Shown here one piece after another: positions 55,544 to 62,971 of a stretch of DNA of 64,000 bases. A program made the translations under genes and the position numbers. This DNA is from CAIMUS01 sp963708455 (GTDB lineage: Bacteria > Pseudomonadota > Gammaproteobacteria > Competibacterales > Competibacteraceae). The DNA lies in assembly GCA_963708455.1 (NCBI GenBank), contig CAVPSQ010000004.1, positions 1,178,001 to 1,242,000 on the forward strand, read 5' to 3'. Position 1 is the first letter of the stretch. Every line of letters starts with the position of its first letter. The notes beneath the pieces were generated by a model. It saw only the letters and a program-made list of their open reading frames with translations, made no database searches and was not told the DNA's origin.

Positions 55544-56755
55544 TTACAGGGTAATTAGAGGTTGAAGCCAAGGTAGAGGAGAATGCATTTTAATGGCCTT
55601 CTCGACCTTCTCGGTTGCGTACCGACCACCTGTAGTTCCAAGATGAGTTCGCGAAAGCTCGCTCCAGAGTGTAGATTGACGCACGGCTCTAGTCCTCCGA
55701 GTAGAATCTGGTTGAATCTCTTGGCCTTGGGCGTCCGCCCCTGGAGTGTACCAGACATCAACATTACCAGTTTGAATATCTAGAAGATGAATTTCACGAT
55801 TAAGTGGTGTATCAGCATTACGGCTGGTATCCCAATATCGTTCAGTATCCCAATATTCCAGACGGGGGCGATCGGTTGGAATCTGGAGTTCTTCCTCTAA
55901 TATTCTCTTGTCGTCTGTGACCTTCTGCAGCATATCTAGATCATCATTGGATGCCTTGCCCTTACGTTGAAGTTCTTTAAACTTATAAATTTGGTTTTCC
56001 AAAAAAGCAACCGCTGCAAGATCTAAATCATCAGGAAAGCTCAATATACCTACAAATTCTAGTGAGGATGTATCGGTCTCAGCAGTAAACTCAACTGATA
56101 TTGGGGGTGAATAACCAAACTGCAGTTTTGCAGATCGCTCATAGTCAAGGATTTTGACGTAGAATGGTGTTAAGCGAATAGGGACGTTGGTTATAGGAAG
56201 CTTCGATTTTTCTATTTCTTCCTTAAGTTCGCGAGATATAATTTGATGATAGTCATCAAAATCAATATCCGGTGGCTGAAATCCGATTGAAACCTTACCA
56301 GTGGCTAATTGAGGCACATAAAGACGCTCTCCTCGAATGACCGCAAGCTCAGGAGTCTCTTTAAGCAGCGAAGCAATAAAGTCGTTCGTAATATCGAATG
56401 GATCAGCTGTTGTACCTACTTCGAAAATACCTCCACACTCGCAAAACTCACTTGCTCTCCGGGGAGCATCAATTGTGCGTCTGAAAAGCACGATTCGCTT
56501 GCCCTGCACGATTAAAAAGCCACCACCAAGCCGCACTGAAGAACGCCTTAGATGGTCAGTTAATGGTATCTCCACTGTGTCACCCCGTCTCCGTGCCAAG
56601 TCCAACTTACGTAATTGAGCTTCATACCAGACTGGGTCCGCAACTTTGTATGCTTTATTTTGGGACAGAGTTCGGAGCGGTCGTTGGATACTGATTGTCA
56701 CATTGCCATTTTCGACGAATGCAATGATGTCATCCGCAACCCATAAGTTAGCCAT
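55544..56755 (-). CDS. Nudix-like cassette protein with a split Nudix box
   Basis: 403 residues, cytoplasmic. Residues about 75-115 read VRLGGGFLIVQGKRIVLFRR and ASEFCECGGIFE, like the first half of a Nudix fold (GG...E). The helix ISRELKEEIEKSKLPI, like the RExxEE half of the Nudix box, comes some 50 residues later. The second half (from residue 230) is helical and unrecognised. AGGAGGAG, overlapping the attC core, is its ribosome site. Function unknown; Nudix relatives hydrolyse nucleoside diphosphate derivatives, and some act in defence. Confidence 0.65.
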   Translation of the reverse strand: MANLWVADDIIAFVENGNVTISIQRPLRTLSQNKAYKVADPVWYEAQLRKLDLARRRGDTVEIPLTDHLRRSSVRLGGGFLIVQGKRIVLFRRTIDAPRRASEFCECGGIFEVGTTADPFDITNDFIASLLKETPELAVIRGERLYVPQLATGKVSIGFQPPDIDFDDYHQIISRELKEEIEKSKLPITNVPIRLTPFYVKILDYERSAKLQFGYSPPISVEFTAETDTSSLEFVGILSFPDDLDLAAVAFLENQIYKFKELQRKGKASNDDLDMLQKVTDDKRILEEELQIPTDRPRLEYWDTERYWDTSRNADTPLNREIHLLDIQTGNVDVWYTPGADAQGQEIQPDSTRRTRAVRQSTLWSELSRTHLGTTGGRYATEKVEKAIKMHSPLPWLQPLITL

Positions 56756-56769
56756 AAATTAGATTCTCC

Positions 56770-56832
56770 TCCTAACGCCTAAGTTCAGCCGCCGCGCCGT
56801 CAGGCGCGGTCGGTTGCAACGTTTTGTTAGGC
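56770..56832 (-). repeat. attC-type site 7 (63 bp)
   Basis: Minus strand GCCTAAC (56832-56826) to GTTAGGA (56776-56770) with arms GCAACCGACCGCGCC and GGCGCGGCGGCTG. The end of the DUF2442 gene reads straight through it. Confidence 0.88.
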
Positions 56833-57095
56833 ATAACGCGCGATATCAGAGGAAATCGTTCAGGATGTTCAATAGATTCTATCGCAAGGTCAATATCGAG
56901 ATCGGGCCAATACAAATGGTGTGGACTAAGCCACTCAACAGCAACTAACTGTGTAATCGTTGCTTCCTTGAACCATGGAAATTCAGAAAACGGTACAAAT
57001 AATTCTCTATCTTTGAGTAATAGCCAAAACCCGTGTTTTGAAACGTTAGTAATTTCAACTTCCAAAGTGTTTGTACCAAGCAGAGAAGATTTCAT
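56772..57095 (-). CDS. DUF2442-family protein
   Basis: About 107 residues from MKSSLLGTNTLEVEITNVSK at 57095. LLKDRELFVPFSEFPWFKEAT and HHLYWPDLDIDLAIESI are characteristic. Family members are commonly paired with DUF4160, as here, and resemble TA modules. The last 20 residues (NKTLQPTAPDGAAAELRR) are translated from attC site 7. Confidence 0.85.
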   Translation of the reverse strand: MKSSLLGTNTLEVEITNVSKHGFWLLLKDRELFVPFSEFPWFKEATITQLVAVEWLSPHHLYWPDLDIDLAIESIEHPERFPLISRVMPNKTLQPTAPDGAAAELRR

Positions 57096-57294
57096 CAGCA
57101 TGTTCCTCAATGAGATTTTGAACAGTACAAAGGTCTTTGTCCGATAAACCGAAATTCTGTGCTAATTCAATTTTGGGTTTCATCCAGAATTTTGCCTCAC
57201 CATTCCCAGCGTAAACATGGACATGCATCCGTGGCTCCTCACGCGAGAAGAAGTAAAACCTAAATCCACGTTCCCGGAATATGGTAGGGCTCAT
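57055..57294 (-). CDS. DUF4160-family protein
   Basis: 79 residues from MSPTIFRERGFRFYFFSREE at 57294, the usual family start. An in-frame ATG at 57321 must be rejected: its A and T are the last two bases of the group II intron. EPRMHVHVYAGNGEAKFWMKP is diagnostic. Likely toxin-like half of the pair with DUF2442. Confidence 0.88.
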   Translation of the reverse strand: MSPTIFRERGFRFYFFSREEPRMHVHVYAGNGEAKFWMKPKIELAQNFGLSDKDLCTVQNLIEEHADEIFSAWYKHFGS

Positions 57295-57319
57295 ACTTGA
57301 ATGCTTACTGTGAGAAGCC

Positions 57320-58081
57320 ATCGAGGTAGGACAGCCGGTTACCCGACTGCCCCCTCGCGGATCCCGGCGTGCGGAATTACCGCACCGGGCTCTTCAAAGT
57401 GATTCACTTCGCACTCGACCACTTGCGCGGTCGCTTCGTTATTCCCCGCAGTGAGGTTGGCATCGTATCTCCGGCTCGACAAGTCCGGTACGTGTTTCCT
57501 TTGCGGGCTACATCACTTTGCTGACCCCTTCCCCCTGTACGCGGCTTTCCCGCGCTCCGAGTACTATGAGTCAGTCTGACTCCCCATGAGTTTTCAGTCC
57601 GCCTTCTTTCAGTTGGCATAACTTACCTGCATAAAAGCCATTCCGGTTCCGGTCTAATTCCGTTTCCGGGTTTCCCCTTCAGTGTCTCAATAACCGTATA
57701 CCGTTGGTCTTTTCAGGAACCCATGAGGCCTCTCAAGTTCCTGACGCTTCTCTGCCGACATGCCAGGCGCTCGGACCCCGGCAGGCCCTCGGGCGTCTCA
57801 CCCTACCGACGCCTTCGTGTGGGCTTCCGTCACGTTAACAACGTCGCCACCTGCTTGGTTGCTTTTGACGAGGCTGGAATCGCTTCAGAGTGGTGCGGAC
57901 ACCCCTCTGGCCTATCGGTTGCTCTGTCTACGCTTCACCTCTTTTGTTCGCTTGAGGCCGCCGATTCCTTTCCGCCGCTTCCGCTCCGCCAGAGGCGCAA
58001 GACTCGATACGGGTGGGTGGTTAGCCCTTACCCGACGGGGACTTTCACCCCGCCAGAAGCGTCAAGCTTCGCTTGACGCAC
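57320..58081 (-). mobile_element. Group IIC-type intron without reverse transcriptase, inserted in attC
   Basis: 762 bases on the minus strand. 5' end GTGCG, then a structured RNA-like region (TGGCGGGGTGAAAGTCCCCG, GGTAAGGGCTAACC). The 3' part has domain V (GAGCCCGGTGCGG...CCGCACGCCGGGATC) and domain VI ending CTACCTCGAT. Bases before it are GGCGTTA and after it GGCTTC, so splicing would restore GTTAGGC, an exact attC core. No reverse transcriptase frame fits inside; open frames in it (57404-57619, 57723-58110) have no family match. Group IIC introns that target attC are known; this one would need a protein in trans. Confidence 0.85.
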
Positions 58082-58138
58082 TAACGCCTCAAGCTCAGCC
58101 GCCGGCGTAGCACGGTCGGCTGCAGCGCTGGGTTAGGT
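58082..58138 (-). repeat. attC-type site 8, split by the intron
   Basis: Minus strand ACCTAAC (58138-58132), the site-1-type arms, then GGCGTTA where the intron begins; the last bases GGC are at 57319-57317. Follows hicA by 16 bases. Confidence 0.88.
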
Positions 58139-58154
58139 AGGATACTTGCATTTA

Positions 58155-58370
58155 TCACAGATCTTCTGGCTTGAGACCAGTACGTTTTGCAATGCGTCTT
58201 AACATGCGCGGTCCGATTTCCTCGCCATCGTGAAAAGCAAAAACCACATCAGGCCAACCGGGACGAGCAAGAGTACGGTGCGAGCCGCTGGCTTCACGTT
58301 TGACCGTCCAGCCATTGCGTAGTAGTGCAGCCAGAACACGTTTAGCTTTCGTCGCTGGCCACTGGCTCAT
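58155..58370 (-). CDS. hicA: HicA toxin
   Basis: 71 residues. KAKRVLAALLRNGWTVKREASGSHRTLARPG holds the catalytic His in GSHR; ends MLRRIAKRTGLKPEDL. An mRNA interferase with a double-stranded-RNA-binding fold. Overlaps hicB by four bases. Confidence 0.93.
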   Translation of the reverse strand: MSQWPATKAKRVLAALLRNGWTVKREASGSHRTLARPGWPDVVFAFHDGEEIGPRMLRRIAKRTGLKPEDL

Positions 58371-58567
58371 GCGGCAATTGAGAAAATGGTATCCAGCTTA
58401 GGAATACTCTCTCCGTGTTCGAGCCGATCTGCCAGCACACGCAAAGCTAATGCTTGGGCATGCACAATTACATCTTCGCGACTTTGTCCGTAAACCATAA
58501 CCCCAGGAAGCTCCGGTACTTCACCTATCCAGCGACCATCCTCTTCCCGTTCAATCTCGATAATCAT
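58367..58567 (-). CDS. hicB: HicB antitoxin (short form)
   Basis: 66 residues. IEREEDGRWIGEVPELPGVMVYG is the HicB core, with AQALALRVLADRLEHGE. No C-terminal DNA-binding domain, so it is the short form. Begins 26 bases after the core of site 9. Confidence 0.93.
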   Translation of the reverse strand: MIIEIEREEDGRWIGEVPELPGVMVYGQSREDVIVHAQALALRVLADRLEHGESIPKLDTIFSIAA

Positions 58568-58592
58568 CGCTTCTTACTCTCAATGTGCAAGT

Positions 58593-58651
58593 GCCTAATG
58601 CTCCAAGCTCAGCCGTGCGTGTAGCGTGTCGGCTACATGCTTTTGTTAGGG
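58593..58651 (-). repeat. attC-type site 9 (59 bp)
   Basis: Minus strand CCCTAAC (58651-58645) to ATTAGGC (58599-58593). One core is altered (ATTAGGC for GTTAGGC), which should weaken recombination. Inner arms GTAGCCGACACGC. Confidence 0.82.
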
Positions 58652-58705
58652 CTATCAGAATAAATCGAGCTAGGTTCCTTTTTCCACCAAGGTTGACTAC
58701 CCGGC

Positions 58706-59404
58706 TCACACCACCTTTTTGCTCTGTCTCCGCCCATAACCGAGAACACCAACGAGACCGGTAGCAAAGAGGAGCCAGGTGCTGGGTTCGGGGACACTTG
58801 GTGGTGGTACACCCGCATTAAGGATCACATTGTCTAGCCCCGAGAAGTCACCACCAAAATGCCAATCCCCTTCAATGTACAGCCCATCGAGGCTACCGAG
58901 AACCGTTTGCATTTGGGTGACTGTCGGTTGCATTCCGCTCCCAAGGTCATTGAGCAGCCATCCTGACGGAGTCAATAGCACCGTGTAGGAGGTGAATGTT
59001 GTGTTGGGGGGATTGACGTAGGGACTATAGAGTCGTAATCCAGCCCCTGTTAGTGTGACCAGGTAACTAGATACCGTAGGCTGACTCTGGTCGAACATGT
59101 CAAGTTGCAACGAACCACCGTATGCAGCCGCTTGGTTGCCCAAAAACTTCGCAGGGGCCGCGAACCTAAAGTCGTTAGAACTGGGATCAGTCGAACTGAT
59201 ATAGCCACCGGGATTCCCTCCGCTCACATTATACGTGACAGCATATGTTCCAACGATAGTACTTCCCGTAGCAGCGTCCCAATCGGCAACACTCCAGCCT
59301 TCCGAGTCCGTATCGAAGGTGCTGCTACTGATAACGGTTGCGTGAACAGGATTCGCCAACACGAAAAAAAGTACCGAATGAGCAATCAATTGTTTAATCG
59401 ACAT
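58706..59404 (-). CDS. PEP-CTERM secreted protein (intact cassette gene)
   Basis: 232 residues. Signal peptide (LIAHSVLFFVLANPVHA), a laminin-B-like beta domain (STFDTDSEGWSVADWDA, PGGYISSTDPSSND, GLDNVILNAG), then the sorting signal VPEPSTWLLFATGLVGVLGY and basic tail GRRQSKK. Exosortase would cleave it at PEP and anchor or release it at the surface. Its ATG lies 11 bases after the attC core, so the core GTTAGGGGGA supplies the ribosome site. Confidence 0.9.
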   Translation of the reverse strand: MSIKQLIAHSVLFFVLANPVHATVISSSTFDTDSEGWSVADWDAATGSTIVGTYAVTYNVSGGNPGGYISSTDPSSNDFRFAAPAKFLGNQAAAYGGSLQLDMFDQSQPTVSSYLVTLTGAGLRLYSPYVNPPNTTFTSYTVLLTPSGWLLNDLGSGMQPTVTQMQTVLGSLDGLYIEGDWHFGGDFSGLDNVILNAGVPPPSVPEPSTWLLFATGLVGVLGYGRRQSKKVV

Positions 59405-59414
59405 TTTTCATTCC

Positions 59415-59473
59415 CCCTAACAATCAAGCTCAGCCGCCGGCGTAGCACGGTCGGCTGCAGCGCTGGGTTAGGG
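59415..59473 (-). repeat. attC-type site 10 (59 bp)
   Basis: Minus strand CCCTAAC (59473-59467) to GTTAGGG (59421-59415); nearly identical to site 1. Closes the cassette that carries the TIR gene. Confidence 0.88.
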
Positions 59474-59477
59474 CCAA

Positions 59478-59601
59478 CGCGGTTCCAAGAAACCCGCCGC
59501 TTCCGAGCCGCTGCCCTATCTTGAAATATAGCAATGAAATATAGCAAAGTGGGTTCACCCCGCCAGTCAGAGCCTAAAATAAGGTGTCTGACCCCTTTTC
59601 C
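59478..59601. repeat. Cassette 3' repeat, copy 2
   Basis: Homologous to 46688-46798; see there. Lies between the TIR gene end and attC site 10. Confidence 0.8.
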
Positions 59602-59609
59602 GTTGCGCC

Positions 59610-60717
59610 CTACGCGGGCTGAAAAGACATGACCAAATTGTCCATCAGATACGCGTGGTGGCAGAACCGCCTGAAGGGCCCTTGGCAGAAGAAAAAGAAG
59701 GTAAACTCATAGTCCACCCCGCCGTCGGTTCCAGGAAAGACAAGAGAGTACATTCTGGACCATGTGCCCCGGAAAAACGTGGTCAGAGCAACATGGCTCC
59801 ATTCATTGAGAAAAAGGAGATGAACACCAACGCAGCGCTGAGGGAGATGAATTTTATAGAACATATCGGCAAACCTCAATGCCTCCTCGTAATATGCGCG
59901 ATCGTCGGATAGGCCCATCGGCATAAGCGTTCGCCGAACATGACGATCCTGCGGACCAATAACGAGATGGCCCCACAGTAGATCAGAGCCACACCATCGC
60001 TTAAACGCTGGCCCCCATACGTCACCACCGCCGGCATCCTGCACTCGCTTTTGCCAGAAGTCCCAATTGCTGAGGTCCAGCGAATAGGAGCCAGCCGGTC
60101 CAAAGAATGTGCTTCGCACAGAATGACGGTCATCATCGTCCCTGTCGGTGAATTCGAGTTGAAAACCCGTGATTGCACTTACGTCTCGAAGAGTCTGTGG
60201 TACTGTACGGTAGTGCAGTGACACGGTCCATGTGACTGCTAACGGCGAACTGTATCGAGGATCAAGCTTCACCTCAAGCAGGCGACTTGGCCCACAGTTC
60301 TGGGGAAGTCGCATTCTGTTGAAGCTCGTCCTGGCAATAAATTGACGCAAAGTAGCTTGCATTTGTAAGACATATACCAAAACGGCTGTGTCGCACTCCT
60401 ACATCGATAGCATCCTGAAAGCTCGATCGTTGGGGGATGGGTATGGCGTATTCGGCAAACCACGGCGTCTGGCCGTTAGCAACGAGAAGCTCTGCAAGCT
60501 GACGGGCGACTAGCGAGTCCTCACTCTTGTAACTGAGAAAAACGTCGTAAACTTTCGGTTCACTGAATCTCGTATGCCGCTGTATGCGCGTGGCAGCGTG
60601 CTGGAAGGGCGTCCGGCCGATGCGGGCCACATAAAGTTGCCCCATGATAATTATGAGAAGGAAGAGCACCACCACTGAAGCCGCAATGACCATGCGCTGA
60701 CCGATCGCCAAGACCAC
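59610..60717 (-). pseudogene. Membrane-TIR protein, 3' part, cut off by IS1182 and frameshifted
   Basis: From a GTG at 60717: a membrane helix (MVIAASVVVLFLLIIIMGQLYV), then a TIR domain (KVYDVFLSYKSEDSLVARQLAELL, WFAEYAIPIPQRSSFQDAI, CLTNASYFASIYCQDEL with Glu in the catalytic position). This frame stops at 60274. A neighbouring frame from about 60330 to 59610 continues with CGPSRLLEVKLDPRYSSPLA and some 230 more residues of an unrecognised C-terminal domain ending FQPA. A one-base shift near 60300 explains both. The 5' end of the gene lies beyond the IS at 62317-62414. Confidence 0.8.
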
Positions 60718-60764
60718 AAGCAGAGCGACGACTACAAAGACAGTTTGCTGAAGCGGTCTGCTAG

Positions 60765-62316
60765 GAGTTTGTCTGACTTGCCCAGCATAATGAGGTAAGA
60801 TGACCTAACGTACCTGATGAGCCTGGCGATGAGCAACCAATTTATCCCCATAGAACGTGACCAGCCGGTGGTGATCCCGGTGCAGGAGTGGCTGGCAGAG
60901 GATCATCTGGCGCGCTTCATTGTCGAGATCGTGGAGAGTCTGGATGTCACCCCGCTGGAAGCGGCGTACAGTGGTGGCGGCTCGGCGCCCTATCCACCGA
61001 AGATGATGCTGGCACTGTTGTTTTATGGCTATGCCACTGGCATTTTTTCCAGTCGGGCGTTGGAGCGAGCCACCTATGAGCTGATCCCGGTGATTTATAT
61101 CACGGGTAACACGCACCCGGATCACAACAGCATCAATACGTTCCGGAAGCGGTTTCTGGGGGAACTGAAGGGTCTGTTGGTGCAGATTTTGCTACGGGCG
61201 TATGCGCTGGGGGTGTTGCAGTTAGGCAACGTGAGTTTGGATGGGAGCAAAGTGCACGCCAACGCCAGCAAACATAAGGCGATGAGCTGGGACTATGCCA
61301 ACCGGTTGGAGGAGCAGTTGCAGGCGGAGGTAGAGGCGTTATTACAGCAGGCCGAGGCGAGTCACACCGAGCCGGTCCCCGGGCTGAAGGTGGCCGACGA
61401 AGTGGCGCTCCGGCAGGCCCGGTTGCAGCAGATCGGGGAGGTGAAAGCGGAACTGGAGGCTCGTGCCCAAGCCCGGTATGCGCAGGAGCAAGCGGCCTAT
61501 GAAGCGAAGCTGGCCGAGCGGCGGGCGAAGGAACAGGCCCGTGGTCGCAAGTTAGGGGGCCGTCCCCCCAAGCCGCCGGAACCGGGTCCACAGGACAAGG
61601 ATCAAGTCAATTTTACCGACCCGGAGTCGCGCATTATGCCGGTGAGCGGCGGCGGGTTTGAGCAGAGCTACAATGCGCAGGCCGGGGTGGATCATGGCAG
61701 TCGCCTGATCGTGGAAAACCACGTCAGCCCGAACCCGAACGATAAACAGGAACTGCAACCGGCGCTGGACAACTTCAGCCAGTTACCGGAGGAACTCGGT
61801 CAGGTCGACCATCTGCTGGCGGACACTGGCTATTTCAGTGAGGCCAACGTCAAGGCTTGTGAACACGCTACCATTACCCCGCTGCTCGCCACGGGTCGTG
61901 CGGAGCATCATCCCACCCTGGAAGAACGCTTTGCTGACCCGGGTAAAGCCCCAGACACCGCTGATCCGGTAGTCCGGATGGAACACCGATTGCAAACCCC
62001 CGAAGGCAAGGCACTGTATGCCAAACGCAAGTCCACCGTCGAGCCGGTGTTTGGCATCATCAAGCACGTGATGGGGTTTCGGCAATTTCTGTTACGGGGT
62101 TTGCAAGCCGTGCAGGGCGAGTGGAATTTGGTGTGCATCGCCTACAATTTAAAACGGCTGCAAGTATTGGTGGCAGGATAGGTCTGCCTGCAGGGAGGAT
62201 AAAGGCGCTCTGAGGGCGATAAATGCCCTCGGAAAGGGCGATAGAAACGCAAAATGTGCGTTTTTTCGGCCTCGTGATAGGAAAATTGAAGTTCCGACCC
62301 TAAGTCAGACAAACTC
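60765..62316 (+). mobile_element. IS1182-family element
   Basis: Terminal inverted repeats GAGTTTGTCTGACTT (60765-60779) and AAGTCAGACAAACTC (62302-62316), flanked on both sides by CTAG, a probable 4-base target duplication. Contains one intact transposase gene and a hairpin after it (GAGGGC...GCCCTC near 62213-62231). Confidence 0.9.
60817..62181 (+). CDS. IS1182-family transposase
   Basis: 454 residues, intact. N-terminal HPDHNSINTFRKRF and LDGSKVHANASKHKAMSWD, a charged coiled-coil insert (residues about 165-235), then YNAQAGVDHGSRLIVE, LLADTGYFSEANV and the final KRKSTVEPVFGIIKHVMGFRQF with the DDE Glu. It probably remains able to transpose. Confidence 0.93.
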   Translation: MSLAMSNQFIPIERDQPVVIPVQEWLAEDHLARFIVEIVESLDVTPLEAAYSGGGSAPYPPKMMLALLFYGYATGIFSSRALERATYELIPVIYITGNTHPDHNSINTFRKRFLGELKGLLVQILLRAYALGVLQLGNVSLDGSKVHANASKHKAMSWDYANRLEEQLQAEVEALLQQAEASHTEPVPGLKVADEVALRQARLQQIGEVKAELEARAQARYAQEQAAYEAKLAERRAKEQARGRKLGGRPPKPPEPGPQDKDQVNFTDPESRIMPVSGGGFEQSYNAQAGVDHGSRLIVENHVSPNPNDKQELQPALDNFSQLPEELGQVDHLLADTGYFSEANVKACEHATITPLLATGRAEHHPTLEERFADPGKAPDTADPVVRMEHRLQTPEGKALYAKRKSTVEPVFGIIKHVMGFRQFLLRGLQAVQGEWNLVCIAYNLKRLQVLVAG

Positions 62317-62414
62317 CTAGGCCGTACACGACGGCCCCCCAAGACCTCGCGCAACAGAATCTCGATCGCCAAGACTGCAAGCAGAGCGACGACTCCAAAG
62401 GCAGCAAGGTTCAT
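62317..62414 (-). pseudogene. Membrane-TIR protein, 5' part
   Basis: ATG at 62414: MNLAAFGVVALLAVLAIEIL then REVLGGRRVRP, where IS1182 interrupts. If the IS and one CTAG are removed the frame reads RRVRPSRPLQQTVFVVVALL and on into the helix and TIR domain of the 3' part. The first helix and the second (VVVALLVVLAIG) are near-duplicates at DNA level. Confidence 0.8.
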
Positions 62415-62441
62415 ATGTGAGGCTTTCGTTTGAGGCGTGAG

Positions 62442-62843
62442 TCAATATCGCGCCCGTCCCCGTGGTCGTGCAAGATACACAGAGACTAGGCCGGCGAGGA
62501 GAACCACCAGAACTGCTCCTAAGACAGTTGTCACGTAGCCGACAATCGCAACGGAAGAGAGGACGCCGACCACAATCAATGCAAGCGCGACTACATTCAG
62601 CCCGGCGCGGAGGAAGGGGACTGGCCAAAGCAGGATCGTAAAGGGGATCCACGCAAACGGTGTATCCAACAAAGCACGCGCACCGTGCCTCTCGAAGTTG
62701 TCGAGAACGACCCATCGCCGCGGGTAGCAGCGGAAAAGACCTCCAGGCAGTTGGGTGCACCAGCCGATCAGGAGATAAAAGATCAGCATCTTCAACCAGA
62801 TCGGAGCCGACAGTAGTACGGGTTGCAACACTCCCTCCTTCAA
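62442..62843 (-). CDS. Small membrane protein in the TIR cassette
   Basis: About 130 residues, three to four membrane helices (WLKMLIFYLLIGW, FTILLWPVPFLRAGLNVVALALIVV, TVLGAVLVVLLAGLVSVYLA). Start uncertain: TTG at 62843 or, better placed after AAGGAGGG, TTG at 62828. Ends 27 bases before the TIR gene. Family not recognised; the shared cassette suggests a joint function, such as an associated membrane effector. Confidence 0.65.
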   Translation of the reverse strand: MKEGVLQPVLLSAPIWLKMLIFYLLIGWCTQLPGGLFRCYPRRWVVLDNFERHGARALLDTPFAWIPFTILLWPVPFLRAGLNVVALALIVVGVLSSVAIVGYVTTVLGAVLVVLLAGLVSVYLARPRGRARY

Positions 62844-62913
62844 GCAGCGATTAGACCACTACATAGTGCGACGGATCGCTTTTCATGAACGTGTGAGGTA
62901 TTCATCGTGTTCA

Positions 62914-62971
62914 GCCTAACGCTCAGCATCAGCCGCGCGCGTAGCGCGTCGGCTGCATGCTTTTGTTAGGG
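62914..62971 (-). repeat. attC-type site 11 (58 bp)
   Basis: Minus strand CCCTAAC (62971-62965) to GTTAGGC (62920-62914); inner arms as in sites 2 and 3. The pre-site sequence matches sites 6 and 9. Confidence 0.88.

Noticed and set aside
57404..58110. Open frames inside the group II intron
   Set aside because: They follow structured RNA sequence, have no ribosome sites and no reverse transcriptase motifs such as YADD.
62142..62414. Stand-alone 90-residue protein beginning MNLAAFG
   Set aside because: Its second half is the IS1182 end read in frame; only the first 32 codons are genuine and they belong to the interrupted TIR gene.
45478..62971. attC-like palindromes as ordinary REP/BIME elements
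   Set aside because: They have the GCCTAAC/GTTAGGC cores at both ends, uniform length near 59 bp, one site per gene unit, a stop codon in a core, and an attC-targeting intron, which together fit integron sites better.
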